Shown here one piece after another: positions 1-9,019 of a stretch of 64,000 bases of DNA; position 1 is the first letter of the stretch; each line of letters begins with the position of its first letter. The notes under the pieces were generated by a model. The model saw only the letters and a program-made list of their open reading frames with translations, made no database searches and was not told the DNA's origin. A program made the position numbers and the translations under genes. The stretch comes from Sphingobacterium sp. Lineage in GTDB: Bacteria > Bacteroidota > Bacteroidia > Sphingobacteriales > Sphingobacteriaceae. Location of the stretch: positions 1,071,248 to 1,135,247 of the forward strand of contig JAITTY010000005.1 of the NCBI GenBank assembly GCA_031286695.1, read 5' to 3'.

Positions 1-78
1 TTTTGGAATTATCCAAAGTCATAAGGTAAATTAGTGTTAAATAATAAAAAGTATAGTCTATAAAAACTTACAGGAAAT

Positions 79-612
79 ATGAAAAAAATATTGTTAGTTA
101 TAGCTTTTGTAGTCGTGAGTGCTACAGCGACATTTGCCCAACAACTTGCATATGCTGATTCAGAATATATCCTAAAACATATTCCTGAATATACGACTGC
201 ACAGAAACAGTTAGATGACCTGTCTAAGCAATGGCAAGAAGAAGTGGATCAGAAATATGCAGAGATCGAAAAACTGTATCAGGCTTATCAAAAGGACCAA
301 GTTTTATTAAATGAAGATATGCGTCGCCGTCGTGAGGACGAGATCGTGACAAGAGAAAAAGAAGTAAAAGACTATCAGAAACAAAAATTTGGATTTGAAG
401 GGGATCTCTTCAAAAGACGTACACAATTGATAAAGCCTATTCAAGATCGTGTAGCAAAAGCAATTCAAGACGTTGCTTCTGCACAGGGGATTGATTTTAT
501 TATGGACAAGGGTAATGAGTCAACTTTTCTCTATGCCAATCCAAAATTGAATAAAAGTAATGATATCATTACAAAATTAGGATATAAACCTAATCCTAGT
601 CTTGCAAACTAA
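79..612 (+). CDS. OmpH/Skp-family periplasmic chaperone (first of two)
   Basis: 177 residues. Residues 1-20 form a signal peptide with likely cleavage after TFA, before QQLAYADS. About residues 35-110 are rich in Lys, Glu, Gln and Arg with heptad character, as in the tentacle helices of Skp. The C-terminal part (about 115-165) is the conserved head segment with LIKPIQDRVAKAI. Family knowledge: Skp holds unfolded outer-membrane proteins on the way to the BAM complex. A second copy follows 94 bases downstream on the same strand, and in many Bacteroidota this pair follows bamA, which would lie just outside the window. Skp-like family membership is secure; individual clients are unknown. Confidence 0.9.
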   Translation: MKKILLVIAFVVVSATATFAQQLAYADSEYILKHIPEYTTAQKQLDDLSKQWQEEVDQKYAEIEKLYQAYQKDQVLLNEDMRRRREDEIVTREKEVKDYQKQKFGFEGDLFKRRTQLIKPIQDRVAKAIQDVASAQGIDFIMDKGNESTFLYANPKLNKSNDIITKLGYKPNPSLAN

Positions 613-706
613 GCTGGAGTTTATTATCATTGTGAACACAAATAGTAATAATAGTAATTAATTAGAAAACTAAAAGATTGCCATAAAGATGGCTCATTAG
701 ATTAAA

Positions 707-1285
707 ATGAAAAGCATGAAAAATTTATTAAAGGGTGCGGTTGCTTTAGTGGCAGTATTTTTCTCAACTCAATTCGCAAATGCTCAACAAAAGATTGGTC
801 ATATCAATTTTGCTGAAATCATTCAGTCAACTTCTGAATTTAAAGCAGCTGAAGGGCAATTGAAAACATTGAGCGATGGTAAAACCAAAGAAATTCAAGA
901 TATGGTTACCATTTATCAAACAAAACAAAAAGATGCAAACGATAAATTGCGTAACAGAAGTGAAGCGAATAAAGAAACTGTTGATCCAGAAATCAACAAA
1001 ATAGGTCAAGAATTACAGGATATCCAAGCTCGTATCCAAACTGCTCAACAAGCAGCACAAGAAGACTTGAACAAAAAAGAAGAAGAATTAATTGCACCTA
1101 TCCATAGAAAAGTTGGTGAAGCAGTAAATGCTGTTTCCAAAGAAAAAGGTATGGCTTATGTATTTGATATTTCAAGTACAAATATTCCTTATTTCCAAGG
1201 TGGAGAGGATTTAACTGCTGCTGTTAAGACAAAATTAGGTATTTCAGCTACAGCTGCCCCTGCTGCTACTCCAGCAAGAAAATAA
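707..1285 (+). CDS. OmpH/Skp-family periplasmic chaperone (second of two)
   Basis: 192 residues. The signal peptide ends at about residue 26 (ANAQQKIGHIN). The central region is a long charged Lys/Gln/Glu coiled coil, followed by the family segment LIAPIHRKVGEAVNAV. The tail is Ala/Pro-rich (about residues 180-192), which the first copy lacks. The domain order is the same as in the upstream gene, so this is a diverged tandem paralogue. A second in-frame ATG lies at residue 4; the first is used here. A strong hairpin and T-run follow at 1305-1342, closing the transcription unit. Confidence 0.9.
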   Translation: MKSMKNLLKGAVALVAVFFSTQFANAQQKIGHINFAEIIQSTSEFKAAEGQLKTLSDGKTKEIQDMVTIYQTKQKDANDKLRNRSEANKETVDPEINKIGQELQDIQARIQTAQQAAQEDLNKKEEELIAPIHRKVGEAVNAVSKEKGMAYVFDISSTNIPYFQGGEDLTAAVKTKLGISATAAPAATPARK

Positions 1286-1304
1286 GCTAAAATCCAACGT
1301 TTAT

Positions 1305-1342
1305 AAAAAAGGGATTATCCGTACGGATAATCCCTTTTTTAT
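1305..1342 (+). terminator. Rho-independent terminator after the skp pair
   Basis: A perfect stem GGGATTATCC / GGATAATCCC with a GTAC loop is followed by a T-run, 20 bases after the stop codon of the second Skp-like gene. Confidence 0.92.
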
Positions 1343-1647
1343 TGTACTTCATTTTAATGAGCTAAGTTAGAATTCCATTCAAAATGCTCCATTAATCGTT
1401 TCAAATAACGGCTATGCCTACAATGAAAATATAAGGCAAACTAAAAAGCTTATCGGATAAGTCAAATTATAGCGTAAATAAAAATCTGAGGCTTGATTTT
1501 CTTGCATTTACCAGCTAAATTTTAGATATTGGTTCGGAAAACAAACATATCTACCCTAATGAAAACTTCATGGTCCCAAATTTGTTCATTAACTGACGAA
1601 TATGAGGTACTCAGGAAAGCTTCGTCGTTAAAAATGATTTTATTCAC
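1343..1647. other. Intergenic stretch without a recognised gene
   Basis: About 300 bases of AT-rich DNA between the skp terminator and the TetR gene. No supported reading frame or structured RNA was seen. It presumably carries the tetR promoter, but I cannot place one with confidence. Confidence 0.4.
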
Positions 1648-2322
1648 ATGAAAAAGAAAGTAATTGAGGATAATCCTAAAAAAGAAAGAAAGGTAACCTC
1701 CGGTCCTATCCGGGACAAGGAACGCACCAAGGCACGAATGATCGCAGCCGTCGGAAAGGTAATTCAGAAAAAGGGATACCATGCATTAAATGGACCTAAT
1801 ATTGCTTTGGAATGTGGACTGAACAAAGCATTGATATGGAATTATTTTGGCGGTCTCGATCAACTGGTGGAAGCCTACCTGACACAAAAAGATTTTTGGC
1901 AAATCGGAGACAAGGGAATCTTGGAGCAAATGGTCACAAACCCAAGCGCCATCAGTATTTCCTTAATAGAAGAATTGCTCAAATCTCAATTCGACACTTT
2001 TTTGAAGGATAAAACGAAGCAAAAAGTCATTCACTGGGGCCTAGGCGAAAAGACAAAAGCACTTAAAAACATTGCCGATAGAAGGGAAATGCTTGGCGAA
2101 GAATTATTTAAACACGTAGATTCGAAATTCGAAAACTCCGAAAACGACCTTCGAGCAACATTAGCCATCTTGGTTAGCTCCATCTATTATATAAGTCTAC
2201 AGGCAAAATCCACAGGTAGTACCTTTTGTGGCATTGATGTAAATACTGAAGCCGGAAAAGAACGTATCCAAAAAACGATGCGTAAAATCTTAGAACAGAC
2301 ATTTTCTGATGTTCAGCTCTAA
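1648..2322 (+). CDS. TetR/AcrR-family transcriptional regulator
   Basis: 224 residues. A basic N-terminal tail (MKKKVIEDNPKKERK) precedes a TetR helix-turn-helix at about residues 25-75, with the pattern KARMIAAVGKVIQKKGYHAL, then GLNKALIWNYFGGLDQLVEAY. The C-terminal half is the variable helical ligand domain and gives no clue to the effector. The gene stands alone between two terminators. The Fe-S oxidoreductase pair begins 193 bases downstream, but the hairpin at 2347-2385 argues against cotranscription. Regulator family is clear; its targets are unknown. Confidence 0.85.
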   Translation: MKKKVIEDNPKKERKVTSGPIRDKERTKARMIAAVGKVIQKKGYHALNGPNIALECGLNKALIWNYFGGLDQLVEAYLTQKDFWQIGDKGILEQMVTNPSAISISLIEELLKSQFDTFLKDKTKQKVIHWGLGEKTKALKNIADRREMLGEELFKHVDSKFENSENDLRATLAILVSSIYYISLQAKSTGSTFCGIDVNTEAGKERIQKTMRKILEQTFSDVQL

Positions 2323-2346
2323 TTCTGCTGCGTCTGAAATAAAGAA

Positions 2347-2385
2347 AACGTCCAAGAAGGAATAATCTCTTCTTGGACGTTTTTT
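2347..2385 (+). terminator. Rho-independent terminator after tetR
   Basis: Stem AACGTCCAAGAAG / CTTCTTGGACGTT with an 8-9 base loop, followed by a T-run, 25 bases after the tetR stop codon. Confidence 0.92.
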
Positions 2386-2485
2386 ATTCTGCAGATTAAT
2401 ATCCATTAAAATTTCCAATAATTTATCCCTTCATAGCTTAGTTTTTGATTTATTTTTACTATGTTAGCATAACAAAATAATATAG

Positions 2486-2493
2486 TATATTTG
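2486..2493 (+). promoter_or_regulatory. Candidate Bacteroidota -7 element for the Fe-S oxidoreductase pair
   Basis: TATATTTG matches the TAnnTTTG -7 consensus of the primary sigma factor of Bacteroidota and sits 22 bases before the start codon at 2516. No clear TTG-type -33 element is at the expected distance, so this is a candidate only. Confidence 0.4.
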
Positions 2494-2515
2494 TTTATAA
2501 CCAAGATCCAAGCAT

Positions 2516-3814
2516 ATGATAGGTCAACTAATATTTGCGGTTTGTTTCGCTTTAGCATTGTTCCTTTTTAGCAAAAATGCCCAACAGATTTATCGTAATA
2601 TCAAGCTGGGCAAACCAGCAGATCGTTCGGACAGATCCGCAGAACGCTGGAAAATGATGTTCCTTGTCGCTTTTGGACAAAAGAAAATGTTCAAGCGAAT
2701 TTTTCCAGCGGTATTGCATTTATTTGTATACCTCGGATTTGTCATCATCAACATTGAAATGTTGGAAATTATCATTGACGGGCTTTTGGGGACACACCGT
2801 ATTTTTTCATTTCTAGGAAGCTTTTACAATTTTCTGATTGGAGCATTTGAATGGCTTGCTCTTGGTGTACTGGTATCGTGTATCATCTTTTTAATTAGGA
2901 GAAATATCGCTAAAGTAGCTCGTCTAAATAGCGTGGAATTGAAACATTGGCCAAAGACGGATGCAAATATTATTTTAATCACAGAGATTCTTCTCATGTC
3001 GGCTTTCCTACTGATGAACGCATCTGATCTTAAATTACAGCTTTATGGTTTTGAGCATTTTAAGTCAGTGGGTTCCTTTCCGGTAAGCCACTACCTTCTT
3101 CCATACCTTCCGACTTCAACAGAGACATTGTTTCTAATAGAGCGGTTTTGTTGGTGGTTTCATATCCTCGGCGTACTTGCTTTTTTGAACTACCTCCCCT
3201 ATTCTAAGCATCTTCATATTATTTTGGCTTTTCCGAACACCTATTTTTCCAATTTGAACGCCAAAGGCAAATTGTCCAATATGCCTGCTGTGACTAATGA
3301 GGTAAAGGCAATGCTTGATCCAAGCTTCACTCCTCCTCCAGCAGACGCAAATGCACGTTTTGGAGCCAAAGATGTCCAGGATTTAACATGGAAAAGCTTA
3401 CTGGATGCGTATACCTGTACCGAATGTGGGCGATGTACATCGTCCTGCCCAGCAAATATTACAGGAAAGCTGCTATCCCCACGAAAAATCATGATGGATA
3501 CACGGGATCGGCTGACCGAAGTCGGAACTAATATCAAAACGAATGGCAGCTTTCAGGATGACGGAAAATCTTTAATTGACACTTATATCAGTCGCGAAGA
3601 GTTATGGGCCTGTACAAGCTGTAATGCATGCGTCGAACAATGTCCGGTCAATATTAATCCACTGGATATTATTGTCGAACTTCGCCGCTTTGCTGTCATG
3701 GAAGAATCACAAGCTCCTGCGAGCATTAATAATATGTTTGGAAATATTGAGAACAATGGTGCCCCATGGAAATATGCGCAAATGGATCGTGCCAACTGGA
3801 CTCAACAACAATAG
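2516..3814 (+). CDS. Membrane-anchored 4Fe-4S oxidoreductase subunit
   Basis: 432 residues. The N-terminal half (about 1-245) has several hydrophobic helices, giving a NarI/HdrE-like membrane domain. The C-terminal half has two ferredoxin-type motifs, CTECGRCTSSCP at about residue 300 and CTSCNACVEQCP at about residue 365, each able to bind a [4Fe-4S] cluster. The next gene supplies CCG-domain cysteines, so the two resemble split subunits of heterodisulfide-reductase/GlpC-type Fe-S oxidoreductases that pass electrons at the inner membrane. The donor and acceptor are not evident. The downstream start is 4 bases after this stop, so the pair is an operon. Confidence 0.85.
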   Translation: MIGQLIFAVCFALALFLFSKNAQQIYRNIKLGKPADRSDRSAERWKMMFLVAFGQKKMFKRIFPAVLHLFVYLGFVIINIEMLEIIIDGLLGTHRIFSFLGSFYNFLIGAFEWLALGVLVSCIIFLIRRNIAKVARLNSVELKHWPKTDANIILITEILLMSAFLLMNASDLKLQLYGFEHFKSVGSFPVSHYLLPYLPTSTETLFLIERFCWWFHILGVLAFLNYLPYSKHLHIILAFPNTYFSNLNAKGKLSNMPAVTNEVKAMLDPSFTPPPADANARFGAKDVQDLTWKSLLDAYTCTECGRCTSSCPANITGKLLSPRKIMMDTRDRLTEVGTNIKTNGSFQDDGKSLIDTYISREELWACTSCNACVEQCPVNINPLDIIVELRRFAVMEESQAPASINNMFGNIENNGAPWKYAQMDRANWTQQQ

Positions 3815-3818
3815 TTTT

Positions 3819-4616
3819 ATGATGGAAAATGAATTAAAAGTTCCCACAGTCGCAGAACTGTTGGCTAAAGGAGAAACTCCTGATATACTATTTTGGGTAG
3901 GCTGTGCAGGAAGTTTTGACGAACGCGCACAGAAAATTACGCGTGATATATGCCGAATATTGCAACATGTCGGTCTAAAATATGCCATCTTAGGCACAGA
4001 AGAAAGTTGTACCGGTGATCCTGCTAAAAGAAGTGGCAATGAATTTTTATTTCAAATGCAAGCGATGATGAACATCGAAGTACTCAATGGCTACGAAATC
4101 AAAAAAATAGTCACTGCTTGTCCGCATTGTTTCAATACACTAAAAAATGAGTACCCATCACTGGGAGGCAATTATGAAGTCATTCATCACACACAACTGA
4201 TCCAAAACCTGATCGATGAAGGGAAATTAAAACCAGCTGATAACAATGTGTTCAAAGGAAAAAAAATCACCTATCATGATCCCTGTTATCTTGGCCGGGC
4301 AAATGAAGTGTACGAGGCGCCCAGAAAAGTATTGGAGAGCTTAGATGCTCAATTGATTGAGCTGAAACGTTGCAAGAGCAACGGTCTATGCTGTGGAGCT
4401 GGGGGTGGACAAATGTTCAAAGAACCAGAACCTGGCGTAAAAGATATCAATATCGAACGCATCGAAGAAGTCATCGATGCCCAGCCTCAAGTTGTTGCTG
4501 CAGCTTGTCCTTTCTGTATGACGATGTTAAAAGATGGCGTAAAGATTAAAGAAAAGGAAGCTGAAATTGAAGTGCTCGATATTGCCGAAATCACCGCTCG
4601 GGCAAATCAGTTGTAA
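3819..4616 (+). CDS. CCG-domain (HdrB/GlpC-type) Fe-S oxidoreductase subunit
   Basis: 265 residues from the ATG at 3819, which begins 4 bases after the upstream stop. A longer open frame runs upstream inside the previous gene but is not credible as coding. Two cysteine-rich CCG-type domains are visible: WVGCAGSFDE with TACPHCFNTLKNEY, and DPCYLGR with LCCGAGGGQMF and ACPFCMTML. In HdrB and related proteins such cysteines bind a non-cubane or [4Fe-4S] cluster at the active site. With the membrane Fe-S protein in front it probably forms a two-subunit complex. The substrate is unknown; in Bacteroidota the pair is often near electron-transfer flavoprotein genes, but none is here. Confidence 0.85.
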   Translation: MMENELKVPTVAELLAKGETPDILFWVGCAGSFDERAQKITRDICRILQHVGLKYAILGTEESCTGDPAKRSGNEFLFQMQAMMNIEVLNGYEIKKIVTACPHCFNTLKNEYPSLGGNYEVIHHTQLIQNLIDEGKLKPADNNVFKGKKITYHDPCYLGRANEVYEAPRKVLESLDAQLIELKRCKSNGLCCGAGGGQMFKEPEPGVKDINIERIEEVIDAQPQVVAAACPFCMTMLKDGVKIKEKEAEIEVLDIAEITARANQL

Positions 4617-4638
4617 AATACGTTACTGCACCATATAG

Positions 4639-4668
4639 AAGAGGCCCGATCGTACGATCGGGCCTCTT
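4639..4668 (+). terminator. Hairpin after the Fe-S oxidoreductase operon
   Basis: Perfect palindrome with arms AGAGGCCCGATCG / CGATCGGGCCTCT, 22 bases after the stop codon. Only a short, broken T-run follows, so termination may be less efficient than at the other hairpins. Confidence 0.7.
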
Positions 4669-4708
4669 GTGTAAGGAGAAGAATATCTCCTGTCCACGAT
4701 TAAATTAA

Positions 4709-4746
4709 GGGAATCCCCAAGCCGGTTATAATATAGGGGATTCCCC
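4709..4746. repeat. Inverted repeat GGGAATCCCC / GGGGATTCCC
   Basis: Perfect 10-base arms are separated by about 17 bases inside a 391-base gene-free gap between two convergent operons (4617-5007). There is no T-run on either side. The rest of the gap shows nothing I recognise. Confidence 0.6.
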
Positions 4747-5007
4747 GAATCGAAAGCCAGCGCGGTATTTATGCTGACCAAACGACTCTAGCAACTAGCC
4801 ATAACAAAGGTACCTCCCCTAAATCAATTGATTGTTGTTCATTTTCGTGAAAATGTTGTTCAAATCTTGACTATTGAAAAAAAATGATATTTATTTTCAC
4901 CCGCTTAGATGAATATCGGACTTAAAAGCTTACCTAACGAAATAACTATAGCTCATTATACTTGTCTAAAATTAGATTTAGATACACAACAATTGTTCAA
5001 ATGATTA

Positions 5008-5715
5008 CTAAAATGAGGAAAGCCCGGGTTTGATGGCCGAGAGCATAAATAGCTTACTTTCTTGTTGGATCAACGAAAGTACCTCATGTTCCTCCTTCAA
5101 ATCCGTCCTGCTATCTACAAACCCAAGTTTATCAAGCATATATAGATCCCGTTCCGGTCTATTGTATTTGCTGATTTCGAGTTCCGCTTTGATATGATTT
5201 GCCTCCGCCATAATTTCTGCCGGATATTTCTCATGCCCTTCCTGAGTGAAAACCGTATTGCCAAAATCTCCATCAAAATTTATAAACATTCCCCCGGGCT
5301 TCAATACACGAAGTATTTCATCGTAGCACTGCCATAAATCAGGAATAGTCCAAGTCATCAAACGAGTAAATACAAGATCAAATTGATTCGCGTCAAAGCT
5401 TAAGGCTTGCGCATCCATGACATGGTAGTCGACACGCAACCCCAGCCTGGTTGACACTTCTCTTGCCTCCGCTATCATTGCTGGCGAAAGATCAACCGCT
5501 GTTACTTCCAATCCTGCCTTGACCATAATATTCGCAAAATATCCCGACGCTGTTCCAATTTCCAGCACCCTCTTACCTCGCTGTCCGGACCACTTGTCAA
5601 AAGATTGAAAAAAATGGAGCCAGTGCATAGTTTCAGTCTTTTCCCAAGCTTCGTCTTTCTCCTGGCGCCAGATAGCACTTTGCTTATCCCAATAGGTAGT
5701 AATTCGATCGATCAT
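5008..5715 (-). CDS. Class I SAM-dependent methyltransferase
   Basis: 235 residues. Motif I is VLEIGTASGYFA at about residue 50, followed by an acidic residue in VTAVDLSPAMI, and then FDLVFTRLMTWTIPD and LRVLKPGGMFINFDGD. This is the typical Rossmann methyltransferase order of the Methyltransf_11 type. Its start codon overlaps the stop of the binding-protein gene by one base (TAATG), so translation is probably coupled. As the last gene of the receptor/binding-protein operon it may modify a metal chelator or help release the metal; this is inference, and a generic small-molecule methyltransferase is equally possible from sequence alone. Confidence 0.85.
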   Translation of the reverse strand: MIDRITTYWDKQSAIWRQEKDEAWEKTETMHWLHFFQSFDKWSGQRGKRVLEIGTASGYFANIMVKAGLEVTAVDLSPAMIAEAREVSTRLGLRVDYHVMDAQALSFDANQFDLVFTRLMTWTIPDLWQCYDEILRVLKPGGMFINFDGDFGNTVFTQEGHEKYPAEIMAEANHIKAELEISKYNRPERDLYMLDKLGFVDSRTDLKEEHEVLSLIQQESKLFMLSAIKPGLSSF

Positions 5716-6728
5716 TACAACAGATTTATAATTTTTTCAGCTTTTTCCTTGCCATATAAGCGAGAAATAACTTCTGTAACACGTTGTTTATAGTTAAACT
5801 CGGGACTAGAATATGCCCAATGATGAATTGCAGTTGCTGTACACAAAGCTTTCAGCGTATGTGGATTATAGACAAACATAGGCAGAAGATTAAAAATCTG
5901 CTTTTCTTTCACTGCACCAATGGCATGGAATTCACTTCGTTGATAGAACAGATCAGGACTATCGTTCCACATCACAATCATATCGGGGTTCCAGCCAATC
6001 AAGGTCTCTGCATTAATATTTGGTTGATCCAGTTCAAACGGACAAACATTCTGTACGCCTGCCATCTCCAGACAGGAATGCATCATGCTATTGGTTCCCG
6101 TAGTGGAAAAAATACGCCCATAAGCCCAAGTAAAATAGACCCGGCGCTTTTCCTTTACAGCAGCGGTATGCTCCTTAAGGCGGTCAATTTCAGTAGCTAC
6201 ATACTGCTTTAATTCCTCTCCTCGACCTTCCGTTCCAGTTAATATTGAAATATCCTGGATCGTTTTAAAAACCTCCATCTGGAGCTCAGCCTTTACCGCA
6301 TATACTTGCAAGCCTGCATGACGCAGTGCATTGACCAAGCTCTCCTGTCCAGCATGGACAATAACCAAATCCGGATTAAGTCCAACTACACGCTCAATAT
6401 TTGCCTGATTACCTGCACCAACTATAGGAAGTTCCTTCTGCTCAATTCGACTGTCCATTTTAGCATAAAACGGAAAAAGGTCATTGCTTTCATAAACATC
6501 ACTAAATAACCCAACAAGTTTACTTTCTGCCGCTAGCATATAGATGGCATCTAGTCCTGGTTCGTACAAACAGACGATCCGTTCGGCCGCTTTATTTAAA
6601 GTAATGACATGCTCCTGTGCATCGGTCACCGTAATTTCCGACACTGGTTTAAGCCCGTTTGTTTTATTCCCTTCGCATCCGATCCATATCGGAAATACCA
6701 TGATCAAAATTATTCTAATAGTTTGCAT
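5715..6728 (-). CDS. Substrate-binding lipoprotein of a metal/siderophore ABC importer
   Basis: 337 residues. A short signal peptide ends in the lipobox IWIGC, so the mature protein starts at Cys18 and is membrane-anchored. The rest fits class III (BtuF/FecB-like) binding proteins: an early ERIVCLYEPGLDAIYMLA strand-helix unit, VGLNPDLVIVHAG, then WNPDMIVMWND in the second lobe. Such proteins bind ferric siderophores, cobalamin, haem or nickel chelates. It starts 5 bases downstream of the TonB-receptor stop and overlaps the methyltransferase. No permease or ATPase gene is next to it, which is unusual for this class. The exact ligand cannot be read from sequence. Confidence 0.85.
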   Translation of the reverse strand: MQTIRIILIMVFPIWIGCEGNKTNGLKPVSEITVTDAQEHVITLNKAAERIVCLYEPGLDAIYMLAAESKLVGLFSDVYESNDLFPFYAKMDSRIEQKELPIVGAGNQANIERVVGLNPDLVIVHAGQESLVNALRHAGLQVYAVKAELQMEVFKTIQDISILTGTEGRGEELKQYVATEIDRLKEHTAAVKEKRRVYFTWAYGRIFSTTGTNSMMHSCLEMAGVQNVCPFELDQPNINAETLIGWNPDMIVMWNDSPDLFYQRSEFHAIGAVKEKQIFNLLPMFVYNPHTLKALCTATAIHHWAYSSPEFNYKQRVTEVISRLYGKEKAEKIINLL

Positions 6729-6733
6729 ACCGA

Positions 6734-8893
6734 TTATAGATTTATACCCAGTGAAAGTCTAGCATGTATTGGGGCCATTTGCACCCAATAATACATATCT
6801 CCAGATCCATTGCGCCAGGCGGTAGAATACATCTTTTCATTTAAGACATTATTGACCATAAGATTGATCCGGTATTTATCATTACTCCAACCTGCTCCTG
6901 CATCTAAACGGAATATATCTTTCAGAGCCACGGGATCTGTCCTTGTAAAACGCTCACTACGTCCCGAAAGGTATTGATAACCGACGGAGAGGGTCAAGCC
7001 TCGCACCCGTTGAATTGGCAATAAATAATTTAGCCAGGTATTATGGATATGCTTAACACGGTTAGGAGTAGCCAGTCCCACATTTTCAGGATTACGGTCG
7101 TCAGCAGAGATCTTCGAGTCTGTATAGGCATAGTTGATCACAGCATTTAGCCCCTTTGCTAGCTGCCCCTTTACATCAAACTCAATTCCTTTCGATACAC
7201 TCGCCCCTGTCTGATAAATCAAGTTCGAAACGGGATCTGTTGTAATCAATCGATTTCTTTCTATATGGTAGAGAGACATACTTGTATTCCAGCGACCTTC
7301 CATCCAATCTCTTTTCATCCCTATTTCGTAATTTGTTCCTTTTAATGGCTTTAGTGATGAACCATCCACCGCTATTCCAGCCTGAGGAAGATAACTTTGA
7401 TCGTGCAGAAAATAGAATGACATATTTGGATCCAGTGAATAGCTTAGTCCTAATCTTGGTGTTAAGACAACATCATCGGAAGAACTCTTTGCACCATAAT
7501 CATTTGTATTTCCCCGGGATGCTGTCACACGAAGCCCCAAAGAAACTTTCAGTTTTTCATCCAGGAAAAGCAGTTCATCCATAGCATAGGCTGAAACATA
7601 AAACAACTTGCGATGGATTTTACTTCCTTCGGATGTAAAATCATTTTCCGATATAAAATCTCCTCCTGTACCATTATTCAAAATCGTCTCCGAATATTGG
7701 GGATTGCGGATCGATAATGGATAAATCGTTGTCGCGGTACCCCAGGTATCCCAGCTTCTTGAAGACTTATTGTTCATATCAACACCGCCTATTAACCGGT
7801 GTCCAATTGCCCCCGTTTTAAATGAACCATTTATATAAACTTGGGTAGAAAAAATCTTATATTTGTTTGAATCGTAGACCAAATTCCTATCTAAGATATC
7901 TTTGTCAACCTTATTCGCTTCATTTACCCAAAATAATGTTCCATTATATCCGCTACGGATATAAGCTAACTTTGCGGTCAGTTGCCAATTGTCTTTGAAT
8001 CGATTCTGAAAAGTCAGAAAAGCATTATGGTCGTTTCCAGCAAAGGGTCTGATACTCGGATCCGTGATTGTAAAATCTTTCGGTAGAGTTCCATAACCAT
8101 AAGGCGACATCTGTCCCTCACTTAACAGCAAATAATTCAGTTGCTGATAAATATATTCTGCTGTTAAAGATGTTCGTTCATTAAACTGGTACTTTAAGGC
8201 GGGAGCAAATAATATTCTATTATTCCGATCATGCTTCAAAAATCCATTTCCACGCATCCCCATGACATTCAAACGGTATTGCAGTTTATTGGCTGTATCG
8301 AGCTGTCCTCCGAGGTCAACAGCAGCCCGTAAAAGACCAAAACTTCCTGTCAATACATCAACCTGCCTTTTACTCTCCCCTGTTGGTTTTTTGGTCACGA
8401 CATTATACGAGCCCGAAGGATCACTTATTGCATGCATAAACCCACTAGGTCCTTTAACAAACTCTACACGTTCAATAATGGCAAGATCATCTGCAATAGG
8501 TCCTTTCCCCAGTGGGCGCATATCAACGCCATTACGCTGCGCGCTGATATAGCCGCCGCGAGAATAAATATCCGGAGATATACCATTGTGCAATTCCTCC
8601 CGAAATGTGCCACTAATGTTTCGGGTTGCACTTTCGTTGAGGTTGAGCACTGCTTGATCCTTAAAAACCTCACTATTCACCACCTGAATATGTTGTGGTA
8701 TATTTAACAGAGAGGCTTCTAGCCGTAAGGCTTCAGACAGCTGTTTAGGATTATATCTTTTGTAGTACTTCGAACTGATTTCAACTTCGTCAATTCTGAA
8801 CGATTTTATGGTATCCTGAGATACTGTCTGAGCAATAAGCCCAAAAGGAGAAACGATAAAAATATAGGCTAAAAAGCCGCGAGATTGTAACAT
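6734..8893 (-). CDS. TonB-dependent siderophore-type outer-membrane receptor
   Basis: 719 residues. The signal peptide ends at about residue 21 (GLIAQ). The plug domain (about 35-190) has IPQHIQVVNSEVFKDQ, RVEFVKGPSGFMH and NVVTKKPTGESK, the NVVTKKP-type signature of siderophore receptors of the FhuE/FpvA group. The remainder is the 22-strand barrel, with repeated aromatic strand patterns up to the end. Family knowledge: it takes up an iron or other metal chelate using TonB energy. It is the first gene of a three-gene operon. No haem or cobalamin signature and no riboswitch upstream was seen. Iron control is plausible but no Fur box was recognised. Confidence 0.9.
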   Translation of the reverse strand: MLQSRGFLAYIFIVSPFGLIAQTVSQDTIKSFRIDEVEISSKYYKRYNPKQLSEALRLEASLLNIPQHIQVVNSEVFKDQAVLNLNESATRNISGTFREELHNGISPDIYSRGGYISAQRNGVDMRPLGKGPIADDLAIIERVEFVKGPSGFMHAISDPSGSYNVVTKKPTGESKRQVDVLTGSFGLLRAAVDLGGQLDTANKLQYRLNVMGMRGNGFLKHDRNNRILFAPALKYQFNERTSLTAEYIYQQLNYLLLSEGQMSPYGYGTLPKDFTITDPSIRPFAGNDHNAFLTFQNRFKDNWQLTAKLAYIRSGYNGTLFWVNEANKVDKDILDRNLVYDSNKYKIFSTQVYINGSFKTGAIGHRLIGGVDMNNKSSRSWDTWGTATTIYPLSIRNPQYSETILNNGTGGDFISENDFTSEGSKIHRKLFYVSAYAMDELLFLDEKLKVSLGLRVTASRGNTNDYGAKSSSDDVVLTPRLGLSYSLDPNMSFYFLHDQSYLPQAGIAVDGSSLKPLKGTNYEIGMKRDWMEGRWNTSMSLYHIERNRLITTDPVSNLIYQTGASVSKGIEFDVKGQLAKGLNAVINYAYTDSKISADDRNPENVGLATPNRVKHIHNTWLNYLLPIQRVRGLTLSVGYQYLSGRSERFTRTDPVALKDIFRLDAGAGWSNDKYRINLMVNNVLNEKMYSTAWRNGSGDMYYWVQMAPIHARLSLGINL

Positions 8894-8984
8894 ATGAGGG
8901 AATAAGAAATTCTGTTACAAATCTCTAAATCGAAATTAAAAAGCGATAAGAACGCTATTAGTCAGAAATAAGAGCAGGATTAAG

Positions 8985-9019
8985 AAGAGATTAGAGCTTT
9001 GCTAGCTCTAAATCTCATT
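8985..9019. terminator. Bidirectional hairpin between LOG gene and receptor gene
   Basis: Imperfect stem AGAT-TAGAGC / GCTCTAAATCT around the stop codon of the LOG-family gene. Both genes are on the minus strand, so its useful direction is termination of the LOG gene before the receptor operon. Confidence 0.55.

Noticed and set aside
3241-3537. 98-codon minus-strand frame opposite the Fe-S membrane protein
   Set aside because: It runs antisense through the ferredoxin region and has no family features.
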